NCBI RefSeq assembly: GCF_023072615.1
Contig: NZ_JAKNRW010000001.1
Span: 1-64,000 of the forward strand
Reading direction: 5' to 3'
Length of the DNA: 64,000 nt
DNA from: Pseudomonas violetae
Lineage (GTDB): Bacteria > Pseudomonadota > Gammaproteobacteria > Pseudomonadales > Pseudomonadaceae
The stretch's first letter is position 1. Each line of letters begins with the position of its first letter. The translations under genes and the position numbers were made by a program. The notes beneath the pieces were generated by a model. The model made no database searches, was not told where the DNA came from, and worked only from the letters and a program-made list of their open reading frames with translations. Positions 18,461 to 27,465 of the stretch are shown piece by piece.

Positions 18461-19159
18461 AGCGCAGGATAAATTTTGGGTAGATTGGCCGATGTTGGCT
18501 CAAGATCTAATCGGTACTGTGGGTAATGGGTTGGGCGACCACGCAACGCGGCGCATGTCTCTTGACGCTCCGGTCTATCTGACACCTAGGCCGACTCCGG
18601 CAATGCAGATATCTTCGACACATCCCATTTTTTTACACCCACCCCCACCGCAAAGCGTGTTCTGACCTTCCCTGAAGGCGAATATTTCCATCAAATAAAG
18701 GCCGGCCATACGACATCGTGCGTGACTGGTGGGGCGACGCTAGCAAGGGTGATCGTCTATCGACCATGACGCGGGCATGAGCAGCAGACGATGGAGCACG
18801 AGCACTTCGACGCTCGGCCAGTCGAGGTGTTTGCCATCCTTGTCAGCGGATAGGCTTTTGACAGGGACAACGGCAAGACGACAGGTCTCCTTCGTTAGTC
18901 CAAAAATGCGCAGATTCCTCACCACCCCCCGGCCACCGACATCCTTCTGATGGCTATCGACCTGCAATTCCTCCCACTGTGTCAATGCTCCGCAATTTAA
19001 GAGTCTGCCCGCTACACCGACGGCTGGATCTCCGTCGTTTTCGCCTTCATTGGGTGGCGCTATGACCGTGCGCTCCGCAAGGACAGAATCGAGACCCCGG
19101 TTTGGGTTTGGTCTTGATGATTGCCGTTGTAGCCTGTGCTCACAGTAAGGGGAGGTTTA
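18461..19159. other. About 700 bases without a convincing gene
   Basis: Short frames on both strands lack ribosome binding sites and family features. A TTG-start frame on the minus strand (18740-18985, 81 residues) is the best of them and is not convincing. The region may be degraded coding sequence. Confidence 0.4.
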
Positions 19160-19492
19160 ATGAGCCAACATTTCTTAAAGTTTTTTCACGCGCCAACCGG
19201 CTGCGTAGTTCGTGTTCAGCATGGCTGGGATCGCCCGCTGCAGGGCTTTTACCTGGTCGTGCAGAAGGACGATCAGACCGCCCTCCCAGACGATGACGAA
19301 GGGATTCTGTACAGCAACCTGTTTTGTGTCGGTCACCCGCCTGATCAGGGCTACTACCGTGAAGTGGCAAAACAGCTTGGCTTACCAATTCCGGAGGAGA
19401 TCTGGCGCGCGGCCTATCTCGACTCGCAACACAACCTGGTTAACAAGCAGGCCTTTTACAACGCTGCTGGTCAATTAATTGAGCCGTTTTAA
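19160..19492 (+). CDS. Hypothetical protein
   Basis: About 110 residues, not recognised. The ATG at 19160 has a strong AGGGGAGG. It contains the VVRVQHGWDRPLQGFYLVVQ beta-rich segment followed by a region of LYSNLF and an amphipathic helix; small cytoplasmic protein. Same strand as the next two hypotheticals. Confidence 0.65.
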   Translation: MSQHFLKFFHAPTGCVVRVQHGWDRPLQGFYLVVQKDDQTALPDDDEGILYSNLFCVGHPPDQGYYREVAKQLGLPIPEEIWRAAYLDSQHNLVNKQAFYNAAGQLIEPF

Positions 19493-19567
19493 TGGTGTTG
19501 CGGCGGTGGCCTTCTTGGATTTGGGATAGTGCCCCCGCATACCGAAGAATGGGGTTGAGGGAGGTGA

Positions 19568-20182
19568 GTGTTGGACCAGTTCATTCTGCAAGATAGTCGT
19601 TCGCTGACTGGTACCAGGATCAGTTGGTGGGAAAACGGAGGTGGATACACCACCGACGTCAGCAAGGCTGAAGTCTTCAGCCGGTCAGCCGCGTTGGCTC
19701 AGCATGAGTCCCGCGAAACAGACCTTCCCTGGCCGCTAGAGTTTGTGCTCTCTCGCACTCAAATTGCCGTCGATCATCAGTACATCCGCCCTGTTCGTCT
19801 GGTGGTGCGCACGTGGGAGGACCCCTGCTACGTTTCGGTCAAATGTACGCACGATGGGAATGACCTTGTCTGGGTGAGCTCGACGGGGCAAACGGCTGAT
19901 TTGGTCAGGGCTGCCGTTTTTACCCGGGCCCAGGCAGCTGAGCTCTTCGGCAGCGAAGGCGCTCGCTGCAGTAGAGAGATTTGGCCAAAAACCTACATTG
20001 ACGCGAAGGCACGCCCGATCGCTTCTTCGGCCGACATGACCGTAATGCAGGCACTGCTCGATACCGGCATCACCCTCGCGGAACCTCCACGCCGGCGTGT
20101 GCGACGGCCGAAATGCGAAGCCTGCGGCAGGTTTGTCAGTGCCAGCCAGGCCCGCGCCAGCTACTGTATTCACTGCAACTAA
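19568..20182 (+). CDS. Hypothetical protein with C-terminal zinc ribbon
   Basis: The 204-residue protein ends in C-E-A-C-G-x8-A-R-A-S-Y-C-I-H-C, a typical small zinc ribbon, after a basic RRRVRRPK linker. The first 150 residues are not recognised. The start is a GTG with GGGAGGTGA before it (a TTG directly follows). It is 9 bases from the next gene, so they are likely one operon. A nucleic-acid-binding role is suggested only by the ribbon. Confidence 0.6.
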   Translation: MLDQFILQDSRSLTGTRISWWENGGGYTTDVSKAEVFSRSAALAQHESRETDLPWPLEFVLSRTQIAVDHQYIRPVRLVVRTWEDPCYVSVKCTHDGNDLVWVSSTGQTADLVRAAVFTRAQAAELFGSEGARCSREIWPKTYIDAKARPIASSADMTVMQALLDTGITLAEPPRRRVRRPKCEACGRFVSASQARASYCIHCN

Positions 20183-20191
20183 GGGAACGCA

Positions 20192-21016
20192 ATGACGGAC
20201 ATTGCTAAAGAGGCGCAGGTGCTCAAACGTTATCGTGAAGTGGTAGCTCTCGCCGGCGGCTTGGAAAACCACATTCTTGCCAAATCATCGCTGTACCAGC
20301 GCTTGAAAGAAGGCAAACAGCCCCTGGTGCTCCCTCCTCCGCTAAATCACAGCTATCCCTGGTACTCAACTGTCGAATCCGACGCCCCCGTTGGGCTTCC
20401 TTTTGGTCCGGCGGATTGGTGTCCGGACTGGGACAAGCGTCATGGCATCGCGATCTGTCAGGACGTCTGGACTAAAGTCGACGGCGACCTCACCAGTGAT
20501 CTAACCGTGACCTACCCTGGGTGGGCCGATTTGGGGTTCGTATGGCGTGTTTGGCAATCCGACGAGCCGGCCGGAACGACATCCGCGACACTTTGCTGTT
20601 GGCATAGGAACGATGTCAGGGGGCTCACCACACCTGAGCTTGTTGAGGCCGAGTGCCGTTGGCGGGTGGAAAGGCTTACGCGCTGGGTTGTCCTGGCTGG
20701 CGAGAAAACCAAGGAAGAGTTGCAAGCGCTCTACATCGCGTCAGGAGAGGCCGGCGACCCTGGAGAGAAGGTCACAGATATAGTCGCAAGTTTGGCTGTG
20801 AGCCAATTTCGTCACTTCGCAGAGGAACGGACCACGGAGGGGCTGTCGCTTATTCTGACGCAGGAAGAGATTGAAGCCAAAGTAGCTGCCGATATAACGT
20901 CGTTGCTTGGGGACGATTGGCTGGTTCGTGACGGAGAGCTGCTCCACCGCTGCTGGAGGATTCAGCGTATATCACCCCCGAGCCTGGGCCCTGAACATTA
21001 TCTGGAACCAATCTGA
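20192..21016 (+). CDS. Hypothetical protein
   Basis: A 274-residue protein, not recognised. It is rich in Trp and Cys in the middle (PADWCPDWDKRH, CCWHRND) and has a long acidic helical C-terminal half (QEEIEAKVAADITSLL). The ATG follows AAGGGAACGCA. It lies in tandem with the zinc-ribbon gene. Confidence 0.6.
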   Translation: MTDIAKEAQVLKRYREVVALAGGLENHILAKSSLYQRLKEGKQPLVLPPPLNHSYPWYSTVESDAPVGLPFGPADWCPDWDKRHGIAICQDVWTKVDGDLTSDLTVTYPGWADLGFVWRVWQSDEPAGTTSATLCCWHRNDVRGLTTPELVEAECRWRVERLTRWVVLAGEKTKEELQALYIASGEAGDPGEKVTDIVASLAVSQFRHFAEERTTEGLSLILTQEEIEAKVAADITSLLGDDWLVRDGELLHRCWRIQRISPPSLGPEHYLEPI

Positions 21017-21250
21017 CGCCCTTAACGAACATGCCATAGGTTCAGCTTGTCCCGGCTCAAGCGATTGCGGCCCTTCAAACCTACAAGCCGGGAGTGCGTT
21101 GTTTATCTCCATCCTGAAGGCCGTTTCGGTGTTGAGACTTTGGGACGGATCTTCTGAGTTGGGTATGAGCCTGGTCAGGGATTTGTTGGGGCTGGGGAAT
21201 CGCTGAGTTGTGGAAGCGTCCAGCGTATCGAACTCTAAATGGCCTGTGGG

Positions 21251-21281
21251 CTCGTGGCACGCGCCATCGCGGCCGAGGATA
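21251..21281 (+). promoter_or_regulatory. Shared promoter-like element (variant CTCGTGGCACG)
   Basis: GTGGCACG at 21254-21261, 14 bases, then AGGATA; the gene start is at 21313. It has the same spacing as the TTCCGGCACG copies. Confidence 0.45.
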
Positions 21282-21312
21282 CGTCCACAACTTCAGCCAC
21301 GGATGTTTCGAC

Positions 21313-21609
21313 ATGAGCCACTTACACATTACCAACGCAGCGTCATCCTCTTCGCGGGTGCTGGCGCCGTGCCCAGTTCAACCACTTGACCGGGTCACGT
21401 TCACCCCTCATGAGCCGTCCGATCTCAATCCTGTGGTCGCCGGTACTGTCTTTCAGGCATTGGACACCCACAGCGGTAACTGGCGTGTTCGAGTGGTTAA
21501 AAGTGGCGAGGACTTCCCCCACGGTCCGTCGGTGAACGTCTACACCAATCTGGGCTCGTTCAAAGTACACAGCACACTTAATCCTGACCTGCCCCGAGCC
21601 GTGGCCTAA
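21313..21609 (+). CDS. Hypothetical protein
   Basis: About 98 residues, not recognised. The start at 21313 (MSHLHI) lies 52 bases after a shared promoter-like element, which makes upstream start codons unlikely. Beta-rich, with DRVTFTPHEPSDLNPVVAGTV and WRVRVVKSGEDFP; it may be a small beta-barrel domain. Confidence 0.55.
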   Translation: MSHLHITNAASSSSRVLAPCPVQPLDRVTFTPHEPSDLNPVVAGTVFQALDTHSGNWRVRVVKSGEDFPHGPSVNVYTNLGSFKVHSTLNPDLPRAVA

Positions 21610-21662
21610 CCGTTGGGGTTTGTATACTGGACGATGAAACCCAATCTGCAGGTCTCAGGTTC

Positions 21663-21986
21663 ATGCGCGCTGCCGCAAGCGGAATAGGTAAGTCCGTCGG
21701 CGATCGCGATCGCTCGGCGGCACTCAACGAACTCTTGATGATGGCAGTTCGTACGAAGATGGCCGTCAGCCCCGACGACTCTCACCGTCTCTCGGCCTCT
21801 AGCATGCATACCTCCGTCGGAGTCTTCCGACCGAACGATGAGAAGTTCTACGCCCAGTCATGCGTTAGCGGCGGTCCTTTGCCCGGATGTGGGAAAAGAC
21901 CAGACCAGCATGTGCTGGGCGGGGGCGTTAGCGCGTCGTTTCTTGAACAGTCTGACTCTAGTGCCAAGGGGCAGCTTCTGAGGTGA
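21663..21986 (+). CDS. Possible small protein (uncertain)
   Basis: A 107-codon frame without a good ribosome binding site or recognisable domain. An inverted repeat (TTGGGGTTT / AAACCCAA, about 21613-21644) and a TATACT-like box lie just upstream. It could be a real small gene, but frames on the other strand here are of similar quality. Confidence 0.3.
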   Translation: MRAAASGIGKSVGDRDRSAALNELLMMAVRTKMAVSPDDSHRLSASSMHTSVGVFRPNDEKFYAQSCVSGGPLPGCGKRPDQHVLGGGVSASFLEQSDSSAKGQLLR

Positions 21987-22139
21987 TTTTGGTTTCGGCA
22001 CCCATCCCAGGGTTCTCCTCGTAAATAAAGGCTTTGCCTGTGCACGGTGCTTCGCTAAAGTCGCGAATGAAGGAGTGTCGGGCAGTTGAATGTTGCTGAA
22101 TGCCAAATGGTCGACTCAAACAGTTAACGGATAAAGCTC

Positions 22140-22436
22140 ATGAGCAAGCGTGTATGGATCATTGAGGGTTGGCAAGGTCAAGCCTCAATCTGGTCGAAAG
22201 AGATTCCCTGCAGCGATCTTCCTGAGAGCAGAGTAGAAGACGTGCTCAGGTGTTTAGTGGCCAAACATGGTCTTTCTGAGGACGAGATTGTCAGTGCGTT
22301 CGCTCGGAAAAACGCTGCGAGTTTCACACCTCATTTAGAGATTACAAACTCGCGGGCGGACGAGCCTTGGTCCCGTTCGTGCGGTGGCAATCCCTTTTTC
22401 ACAGCAAGATTAGGCGAGCAGTCGGAGCAGAGATGA
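22140..22436 (+). CDS. Hypothetical protein
   Basis: Ninety-eight residues, not recognised. It begins with a VWIIEGWQGQASIWSKEIPC beta segment and a helix, LSEDEIVSAFARKNA. Its last codons overlap the start of the following gene (ATGA), so the pair is coupled. The ribosome binding site is weak (ATAAAG). Confidence 0.55.
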   Translation: MSKRVWIIEGWQGQASIWSKEIPCSDLPESRVEDVLRCLVAKHGLSEDEIVSAFARKNAASFTPHLEITNSRADEPWSRSCGGNPFFTARLGEQSEQR

Positions 22437-22729
22437 AAGACCTATCGGTGACCGCATTTGAGATGACCGTGCTAAATCTTGCGCGCAACCATCTGTGCAC
22501 CGTCATAGGCATCCTGGATGCTGGGACTACAGATGTGCTTGCAGAAGAATACTTTGAGGCTACGACAGTCCTAGAGGCTCTCATCGAGCTTTGCCACGTT
22601 GAAGAGAGCGGGATGAGTGAAGGGGCAGTTGAGCGCATGCTTTTTCTTGAGAAACAGTACACCGAAGTGAAGCGTGCTGCCGCAGCTGGTGAGCCTGTAA
22701 TAAAACGCGACCGTTCAAAATTAAATTAA
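22433..22729 (+). CDS. Hypothetical helical protein
   Basis: About 98 residues, all-helical with EYFEATTVLEALIELCHVEE. The ATG overlaps the TGA of the upstream gene and has CGGAG before it, so this start is preferred to one 66 bases earlier. Not recognised. Confidence 0.6.
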   Translation: MKDLSVTAFEMTVLNLARNHLCTVIGILDAGTTDVLAEEYFEATTVLEALIELCHVEESGMSEGAVERMLFLEKQYTEVKRAAAAGEPVIKRDRSKLN

Positions 22730-23355
22730 AAAACATCGGACATCAGTGCTATCTTTCGAGTGCATCAGGAATTCTTGCGAAAGAGACTGCGTGGTATCAC
22801 TTGCGTAGGCTACACAGAATGTCGTAACTCCTACCCAGATCAGTACCGCCTTAAAAACCAGTGACTATTTCATCGTGTTTTCCTTGAACTACCGGCCTAT
22901 TGAGCGAAGCCGCGTCTTGGCGAACTCCGCTGCACGTCCCACGTTTTATCGTGTTGCCTCCATTTGCTAGGTGTAGTGCCCGACCAATTGGTCCGACACA
23001 CTAGATGTTGTGTTGTTGGTTTTCCCAGTGCTCCGGCAAGCTTTGCTTGGAATGCATCAAGCTGGGCAATGGTGAACACGTCTGGCACTGCCCTGGCTCT
23101 GTAGAAAGCTGGATAGCCACGTACGCCAGTGCCTGCACGCGGGCCACTGGGCTATCCAGTTCGGCTGCTACGCGCTTTGCAGTGCGCGTGTCGCAAAGCC
23201 CGCCAATAGTACGACGCGACGTATTAGGTTGACACGCGTGCCACCTTTGCTTAGGATTGATCTCAACCACAACCTCCACGCCTCGGGTGGGCTTCGGCCC
23301 GTACTGCGCACCAGGGGGTTTATTTTTGCCTGCAGAAAATGAGCAGGACGCTCTG
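22730..23355. other. Long gap before the Abi gene
   Basis: About 620 bases without a sure gene. Overlapping minus-strand frames (22897-23088 and 23001-23369) share parts of one low-quality stretch and may be remains of a gene. The promoter of the Abi-like gene should be here. Confidence 0.35.
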
Positions 23356-24273
23356 ATGGCCCCACGCATAGCCTACACAAAGCAGGCGAAATCCACGCCT
23401 GACCTGCTTGCTCACCTGATTGGCAAAGGACTAGCAGTTCGAGACCAAGCGAGCGCGCTGCATTCACTAGATCTCATCGGCTACTACCGCTTGCTGATCT
23501 ACATGCGTCCACTTCAGGACAGCCAAACCAACATTTTCTATCCAAACGCCGAGTTCGACGACGTCATGGCACTGTACGACTTCGATCGCCGACTCCGACT
23601 GATCTGTCTTGATGCGGTTGAGCGGGTCGAGGTGGCATTGCGGGCTGCAATCACCAACGTGCTTGCTCCGGATCCTAATGCGGGCCCGCATTTTTATCTC
23701 GATGCGAACCACTTTATAAGCGCGAACGGCCATGCTTCGTTCATGAAGGCGGTGTGTGATCCGAATACACAAAAACATCAGCCAGTTGACCACTACCTCA
23801 AGACCTACCATACGCCGGCACATGCACCGATCTGGGCGATCCTTGAAGCGGTGACCTTCGGCCCCCTTTCGCATCTGTATGCAAATCTCCAGATTGCGCA
23901 TAGGAAGACAATAGGCCAGGCTTTTGGCTTCGACGAGAAGATCTTGGTCACTTGGTTTAAGAGCATTAACTTGCTACGTAATGTGTGTGCGCATCACTCG
24001 CGGCTCTGGAACAAGAACAACCTGGTCAACGCTCCCCTACAAGCGAAGGCGCTTAAGGCTGAATTTCCAGCCCCGGCTGACCGGGGACGAGTAGCCGCAC
24101 GCGCCGTGACTCTTGCCGCATTGCTGGAAGTTATTGACCCAACCTCTGACTGGAAGCGTCGATTTAAGTCTGTTGTTATGAGTTGCCCAGCGGGGGTCTT
24201 AGCAAGGGCGGGGCTAAATGAGTCGATAATGGGGTTTTCACCTGGCTGGGAACAGCGCGCATTTTGGAACTAA
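23356..24273 (+). CDS. Abi family protein (AbiD/F type, HEPN domain)
   Basis: The roughly 305-residue protein fits the Abi_2 family (abortive infection AbiD/AbiF and relatives). It has IGYYRLLIYM near 41-50, YDFDRRLRLICLDAVERVEVALRAAI (74-99) and the motif R208-N-V-C-A-H-H214 followed by SRLWN. R-x4-6-H is the HEPN ribonuclease motif, so this is probably an RNase that acts in phage or plasmid defence, often by killing or stalling the cell. The start at 23356 is chosen for the GAGCAGG upstream. It is alone, next to a decayed integrase, which suits a mobile defence gene. Confidence 0.85.
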   Translation: MAPRIAYTKQAKSTPDLLAHLIGKGLAVRDQASALHSLDLIGYYRLLIYMRPLQDSQTNIFYPNAEFDDVMALYDFDRRLRLICLDAVERVEVALRAAITNVLAPDPNAGPHFYLDANHFISANGHASFMKAVCDPNTQKHQPVDHYLKTYHTPAHAPIWAILEAVTFGPLSHLYANLQIAHRKTIGQAFGFDEKILVTWFKSINLLRNVCAHHSRLWNKNNLVNAPLQAKALKAEFPAPADRGRVAARAVTLAALLEVIDPTSDWKRRFKSVVMSCPAGVLARAGLNESIMGFSPGWEQRAFWN

Positions 24274-24329
24274 GTTCTCTGCTCCGTTGCTCCCAGGTCT
24301 TCCTAACATTCAGTTTTCTCGCGTCTGCC

Positions 24330-24984
24330 CCTTATAAAGCGACCTTTAACGCCCGTCGAATCGTATCTTGGCATACGCTCAGGTATGGTTTGCTGTGGTC
24401 GAGCTTGGAATTTGTACAGTTTCAACGTTGCTAGTTGCGGCCAGAACCTTGGCTGCAAGTGAGCGCCTGCCACTGTGTGCCGACCGATACCGGCATGCCG
24501 GTAGAGCCTGCTGATTGTCTGCTGTAGCGGATTACAAGCCCTATATATCTCTGGCCCGCTATCTAACTGGCGGTGTTTGAATGCAAGTTCGAAGGCTTGC
24601 CCCTTATGGCTCAGAACCAACTTCGAACCCGGGCGCATGCCTCGATACTCATCGGCGCCGGTATAACCTAACCGCGTGCCATACGCACCTCAAACCAGCG
24701 CTCAAGGGCGTCAATGCTTTGGTGTGCGTGAGGTATATGTTGCGGGCACGACAGCCCTTCGTGATGCACGACGACAGATAGACCTCTGGTCGCACCGCTT
24801 CGCTTGGATAAAGCACGTCAGCGATTTCGATCTGTGCCAGCTCGGTGACACGAATACCAGTCGTACGCATAACCCATAGCAGCATCACATCACGCTCAGG
24901 ATTTCGCCCGGTAACTGATGCAACGGGAATGAGGTGTTTGAATTGACTAGGGCGACGGGATGTTGCTCGGCGAATAACGGTCAT
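24330..24984 (-). pseudogene. Tyrosine recombinase (integrase), decayed by frameshifts
   Basis: Pieces of one XerC/D-type integrase lie in different frames of the minus strand. In order they are RDVMLLWVMRTTGIRVTELA (Arg of the active site, start 24984), ALERWFEVRMAR, GADEYRGMRPGSKLVLSHKG, RACNPLQQTISRLYRHAGI and GRRSLAAKVLAATSNVETVQ (the SGRRT region). At least three frameshifts are needed to join them. The conserved blocks keep their order, so this is a dead gene rather than chance similarity. It probably brought in the neighbouring Abi or small genes. Confidence 0.75.
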
Positions 24985-25106
24985 AGGACTTTCTGTCAGG
25001 ATTGAACGCGGATCGAGGTCGATCTTGGGAGAGTTGGTGGTGGGCCTCCCACGATTCCTAACACCAATGTCTTCGGCATGTTCACGGAAAATTCGAGGTC
25101 GCCGCT

Positions 25107-25322
25107 TTAGCCCCTGACGTCAATTCCCAACGCCTCTGCCTGCCAGAGCAGGTATTCGCTACTGATAATTTCCATTGCGGCATGACCAGGCGCATGCAGG
25201 CGCGCCAAGCGCTCAATTCGCTGGTCCAGCCACTCCAGCAGCGCGGTCTGTCCGCGCACACAAGGGCCATGCTCACGCTGCAGTTGGGCCGCGTAAGCAA
25301 GCAGGAACTCGTCAGGATTCAT
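25107..25322 (-). CDS. Hypothetical small protein beside the integrase remnant
   Basis: About 71 residues, helical (LLEWLDQRIERLARLHAPGHA), not recognised. Adjacent ATG codons at 25325 and 25322 follow CGGAGTACCGCTC. It reads in the same direction as the integrase remnant, 120 bases upstream of it, and may belong to the same lost element. Confidence 0.55.
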   Translation of the reverse strand: MNPDEFLLAYAAQLQREHGPCVRGQTALLEWLDQRIERLARLHAPGHAAMEIISSEYLLWQAEALGIDVRG

Positions 25323-25535
25323 CATGAGCGGTACTCCGCTGTGGCCGGGTGATTTCAGTTTAGGACACCAGCTGTGCACCCGAGGAGCTACAGCCCAAAT
25401 ATCCCGGAAAATCCACAGGCTGTCGCAGCTATTACCGACAGAACCTATGGCAGTCGCGTTAATTGCCATCAGCAGTCGCAGGTATTTCGAAAATCTGGAG
25501 CCGCCGATTCAGGCCTGCGCCAGTTAGATGGTCAG

Positions 25536-25835
25536 ATGCGGTGTAATTTCCCGGGCAGGCATCCGTATTGGGTCCGGCTTGTGGTACTTCTGGATGGAGA
25601 GGACTCAGACCCATTAATGCCTCGGTACGAAGGCCGGCAAGTGTGGTGGGTGACCTCTGTTGAATGGGCTGGGCACAGGATCAACCTGTGTCGGTATCGG
25701 CTCCGTCCAGACGCTCGTTATCCCTTCACTCGCCATGCATCTCCGGCCAAGCGGTTGAAACTAGACCGCGCTGACTGGGATGCCCGGATGCTGCCGGAAT
25801 CCGTCGTTCAAAAGGCATTTGAAACGGCTGCGTAG
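25536..25835 (+). CDS. Hypothetical protein
   Basis: About 100 residues from the ATG at 25536, not recognised. It is rich in Arg, Trp and Tyr (GRQVWWVTSVEWAGHRINLCRYRLRP). The ribosome binding site is weak and a longer form from upstream cannot be excluded. It is followed within 2 bases by a shared promoter-like element for the next gene. Confidence 0.45.
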   Translation: MRCNFPGRHPYWVRLVVLLDGEDSDPLMPRYEGRQVWWVTSVEWAGHRINLCRYRLRPDARYPFTRHASPAKRLKLDRADWDARMLPESVVQKAFETAA

Positions 25836-25836
25836 G

Positions 25837-25866
25837 CTTCCGGCACTGGATCGCGCCAACGAATAT
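25837..25866 (+). promoter_or_regulatory. Shared promoter-like element (CTTCCGGCACT)
   Basis: CTTCCGGCACT at 25837-25847, then 14 bases, then AATATG; the gene start at 25889 follows 22 bases on. Confidence 0.5.
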
Positions 25867-25888
25867 GGTGTTTTCCAAGGAGAGCACC

Positions 25889-26272
25889 ATGACCACGCAT
25901 CGCCAGATTCAACTAATGCTTCGCCGCCCTAAAGCCCTGTTGGACTTCAAGACCACCGGGCGGCTCCCGACGATCAATGTCCCTGCAGGCCCGTTGATCA
26001 CCCTTATTGAGTCCATCCCACGCTCCTCCTGGGGCCGCATCACCAGCGTCGTAGTCGGTCCTCAACTGGGGTACCAAAGCTCCCGCCGTTTTCATAACCT
26101 CGCCCAGGCGATGAACTGGCTTAAGCCCTCGCAAGTCTCCGCTTCGTATCCAAGTGAGAGCTTTCGATTGAAGCGGTTTACAACTCGTCTCACCATTGAT
26201 GATCTGAAGCAATTCAGTCAAATGCCTGAGCCGATTGAGGTTGATTGGCGGCGCCGTGACCAGTGCCGCTAG
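25889..26272 (+). CDS. Hypothetical protein
   Basis: About 127 residues, basic, not recognised. The ATG has AAGGAG nine bases upstream and a shared promoter-like element ahead of that. It contains GPLITLIESIPRSSWGRITS and a predicted C-terminal helix, LTIDDLKQFSQMPEPIEVDW. The next gene (DpdA-like) has its own promoter-like element. Confidence 0.6.
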   Translation: MTTHRQIQLMLRRPKALLDFKTTGRLPTINVPAGPLITLIESIPRSSWGRITSVVVGPQLGYQSSRRFHNLAQAMNWLKPSQVSASYPSESFRLKRFTTRLTIDDLKQFSQMPEPIEVDWRRRDQCR

Positions 26273-26275
26273 CAG

Positions 26276-26306
26276 CTGGTGGCACGGATCTGATCCGCCA
26301 ATGATG
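26276..26306 (+). promoter_or_regulatory. Shared promoter-like element (CTGGTGGCACG)
   Basis: GGTGGCACG at 26278-26286, 14 bases, then ATGATG at 26301; the DpdA-like gene starts at 26331. The 14-base stretch also resembles that of the copy at 31750 (GGATC). Confidence 0.5.
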
Positions 26307-26330
26307 GCTTCAAATTAAGAGGCCATTTCC

Positions 26331-27223
26331 ATGAACACTCAAGCATTCACCTCTCCCCCCGCTGCGCCGACCAGTATCTATGAGCCACCGAGTTGGTTGG
26401 CTCCATACCGCGATGGCCAGCGCATTGGCCACGCCCAGGGCATGCTCGCCTATTCCGAGTACCTGTGCTGCGACGGCTCGGCCGATAGCGATCCGGAGAT
26501 CGAGGAGCGAGTTTGCGCCCAGCGCACCCCGATGGTCCCATTTGCTAGCAGGACGGGCACCAAGAGAAACCTTGCAGCGATGCGTGAAAACGGGTGGGGT
26601 TTGCTCGTTTCCGCGAAGGGCGTGCTGCGCACCGAAGGCTTTAAAAACGTCGCTTGGACAACGGGGCATGGAGCTCCTTTCAGGCAGGCGAAGACTTTGA
26701 CGAGCTCGCGTTTGGCAAGGCTTTCGACCTGCTTGGAGAGAAGGTGTCAATGGTGGTCCTGCCCGATATCGTATGCGGAGGCATGCGAAGCCTGGAACTT
26801 ACACTGAAGTGGATGGAAAACTTGAAAGGCTACGGCGGAAAATTTCTCATAGCGGTGCAGGACGGTATGGTCCCTGATGACGTCCGTCAGTACCTCAATC
26901 CAAGCTGTGGCCTCTTCGTGGGAGGGTCCTCAATCTGGAAGACGAAGTCGGTTCACGCATGGGGCGTGCTGGCCAGGCGCAGACGCTGCCATCTGCATGT
27001 GGGCAGAGTGAATAGCAGTAGGAGGATTCTTCTTTGCTCGGCGGCGGGCGCGCATTCAGTCGATGGGACCTCAGCGAGCATGTACAGCAAGACTGTAGCC
27101 CCACTCAGCGCTGCAGTGAAGTATGGGGAGGACCAAGGAGACTTCTTGTCACCAAATGGCCAGGAGTTTTGCGACACTCCCTACGACTGCGCATGGCCCG
27201 CTGATCTTTACCGTCAAGGCTGA
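26331..27223 (+). pseudogene. DpdA-like tRNA-guanine transglycosylase homologue, single frameshift
   Basis: Two frames make one protein of about 297 residues. The first (26331 onward) carries RTGTKRNLAAMRENGWGLLV and breaks at 26653. The second continues with LDNGAWSSFQAGEDF, VVLPDIV, FLIAVQDGM, GLFVGGSSIWK, HVGRVNSSRRI and SVDGTS. These are the blocks of DpdA/queuine-transferase-like enzymes, which insert 7-deazaguanine bases into DNA or RNA in phages and in the dpd system. One extra T at the GCTTGG of 26652-26657 would restore A-L-D-N-G-A-W. It is either a recent inactivation, a sequencing error or a programmed shift. The first 60 residues match nothing I know. Confidence 0.7.
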
Positions 27224-27312
27224 TATCGATCGGCACAGTGCTGAGTTCACCTTTTGGACTGCTGGTTCAACTACTGGTCACACAGGTCCGGCTGAGTAGA
27301 GCGGTAGATTAG

Positions 27313-27392
27313 GTAGTCAGGATTGGCTCACGATTTCTCAGCGACGCGTTCTGCGCCGCCGCCCTTGTTCTGGGGAATTAGAACTGTCGCAG
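27313..27392 (+). repeat. Isolated copy of origin-2 motifs
   Basis: One perfect iteron-2 copy (GTCAGGATTGGCTCACGATT at 27315-27334) is followed at 27372-27392 by GGAATTAGAACTGTCGCAG. The second resembles an element found four times at origin 2 (GAGAATTAAAACTGTCAC). The two thus occur together 20 kb from that origin. Confidence 0.65.
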
Positions 27393-27465
27393 TGAAGTAG
27401 AGTTGGCACCCAAGCGGCCGTGCACAGAACGAGCGTTTCGAGATTTAGAACAAGAAGGGTTCATC

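Noticed and set aside
18740..18985. TTG-start minus-strand frame of 81 codons
   Set aside because: No ribosome binding site, no recognisable features; region looks degenerate.
21858..22106. Minus-strand frame opposite the gap between two hypothetical genes
   Set aside because: No start signals and basic low-complexity translation typical of a shadow frame.
23001..23369. Minus-strand frame across the start of the Abi gene
   Set aside because: It overlaps the Abi coding start and lacks a ribosome binding site or family match; kept only as a possible remnant.
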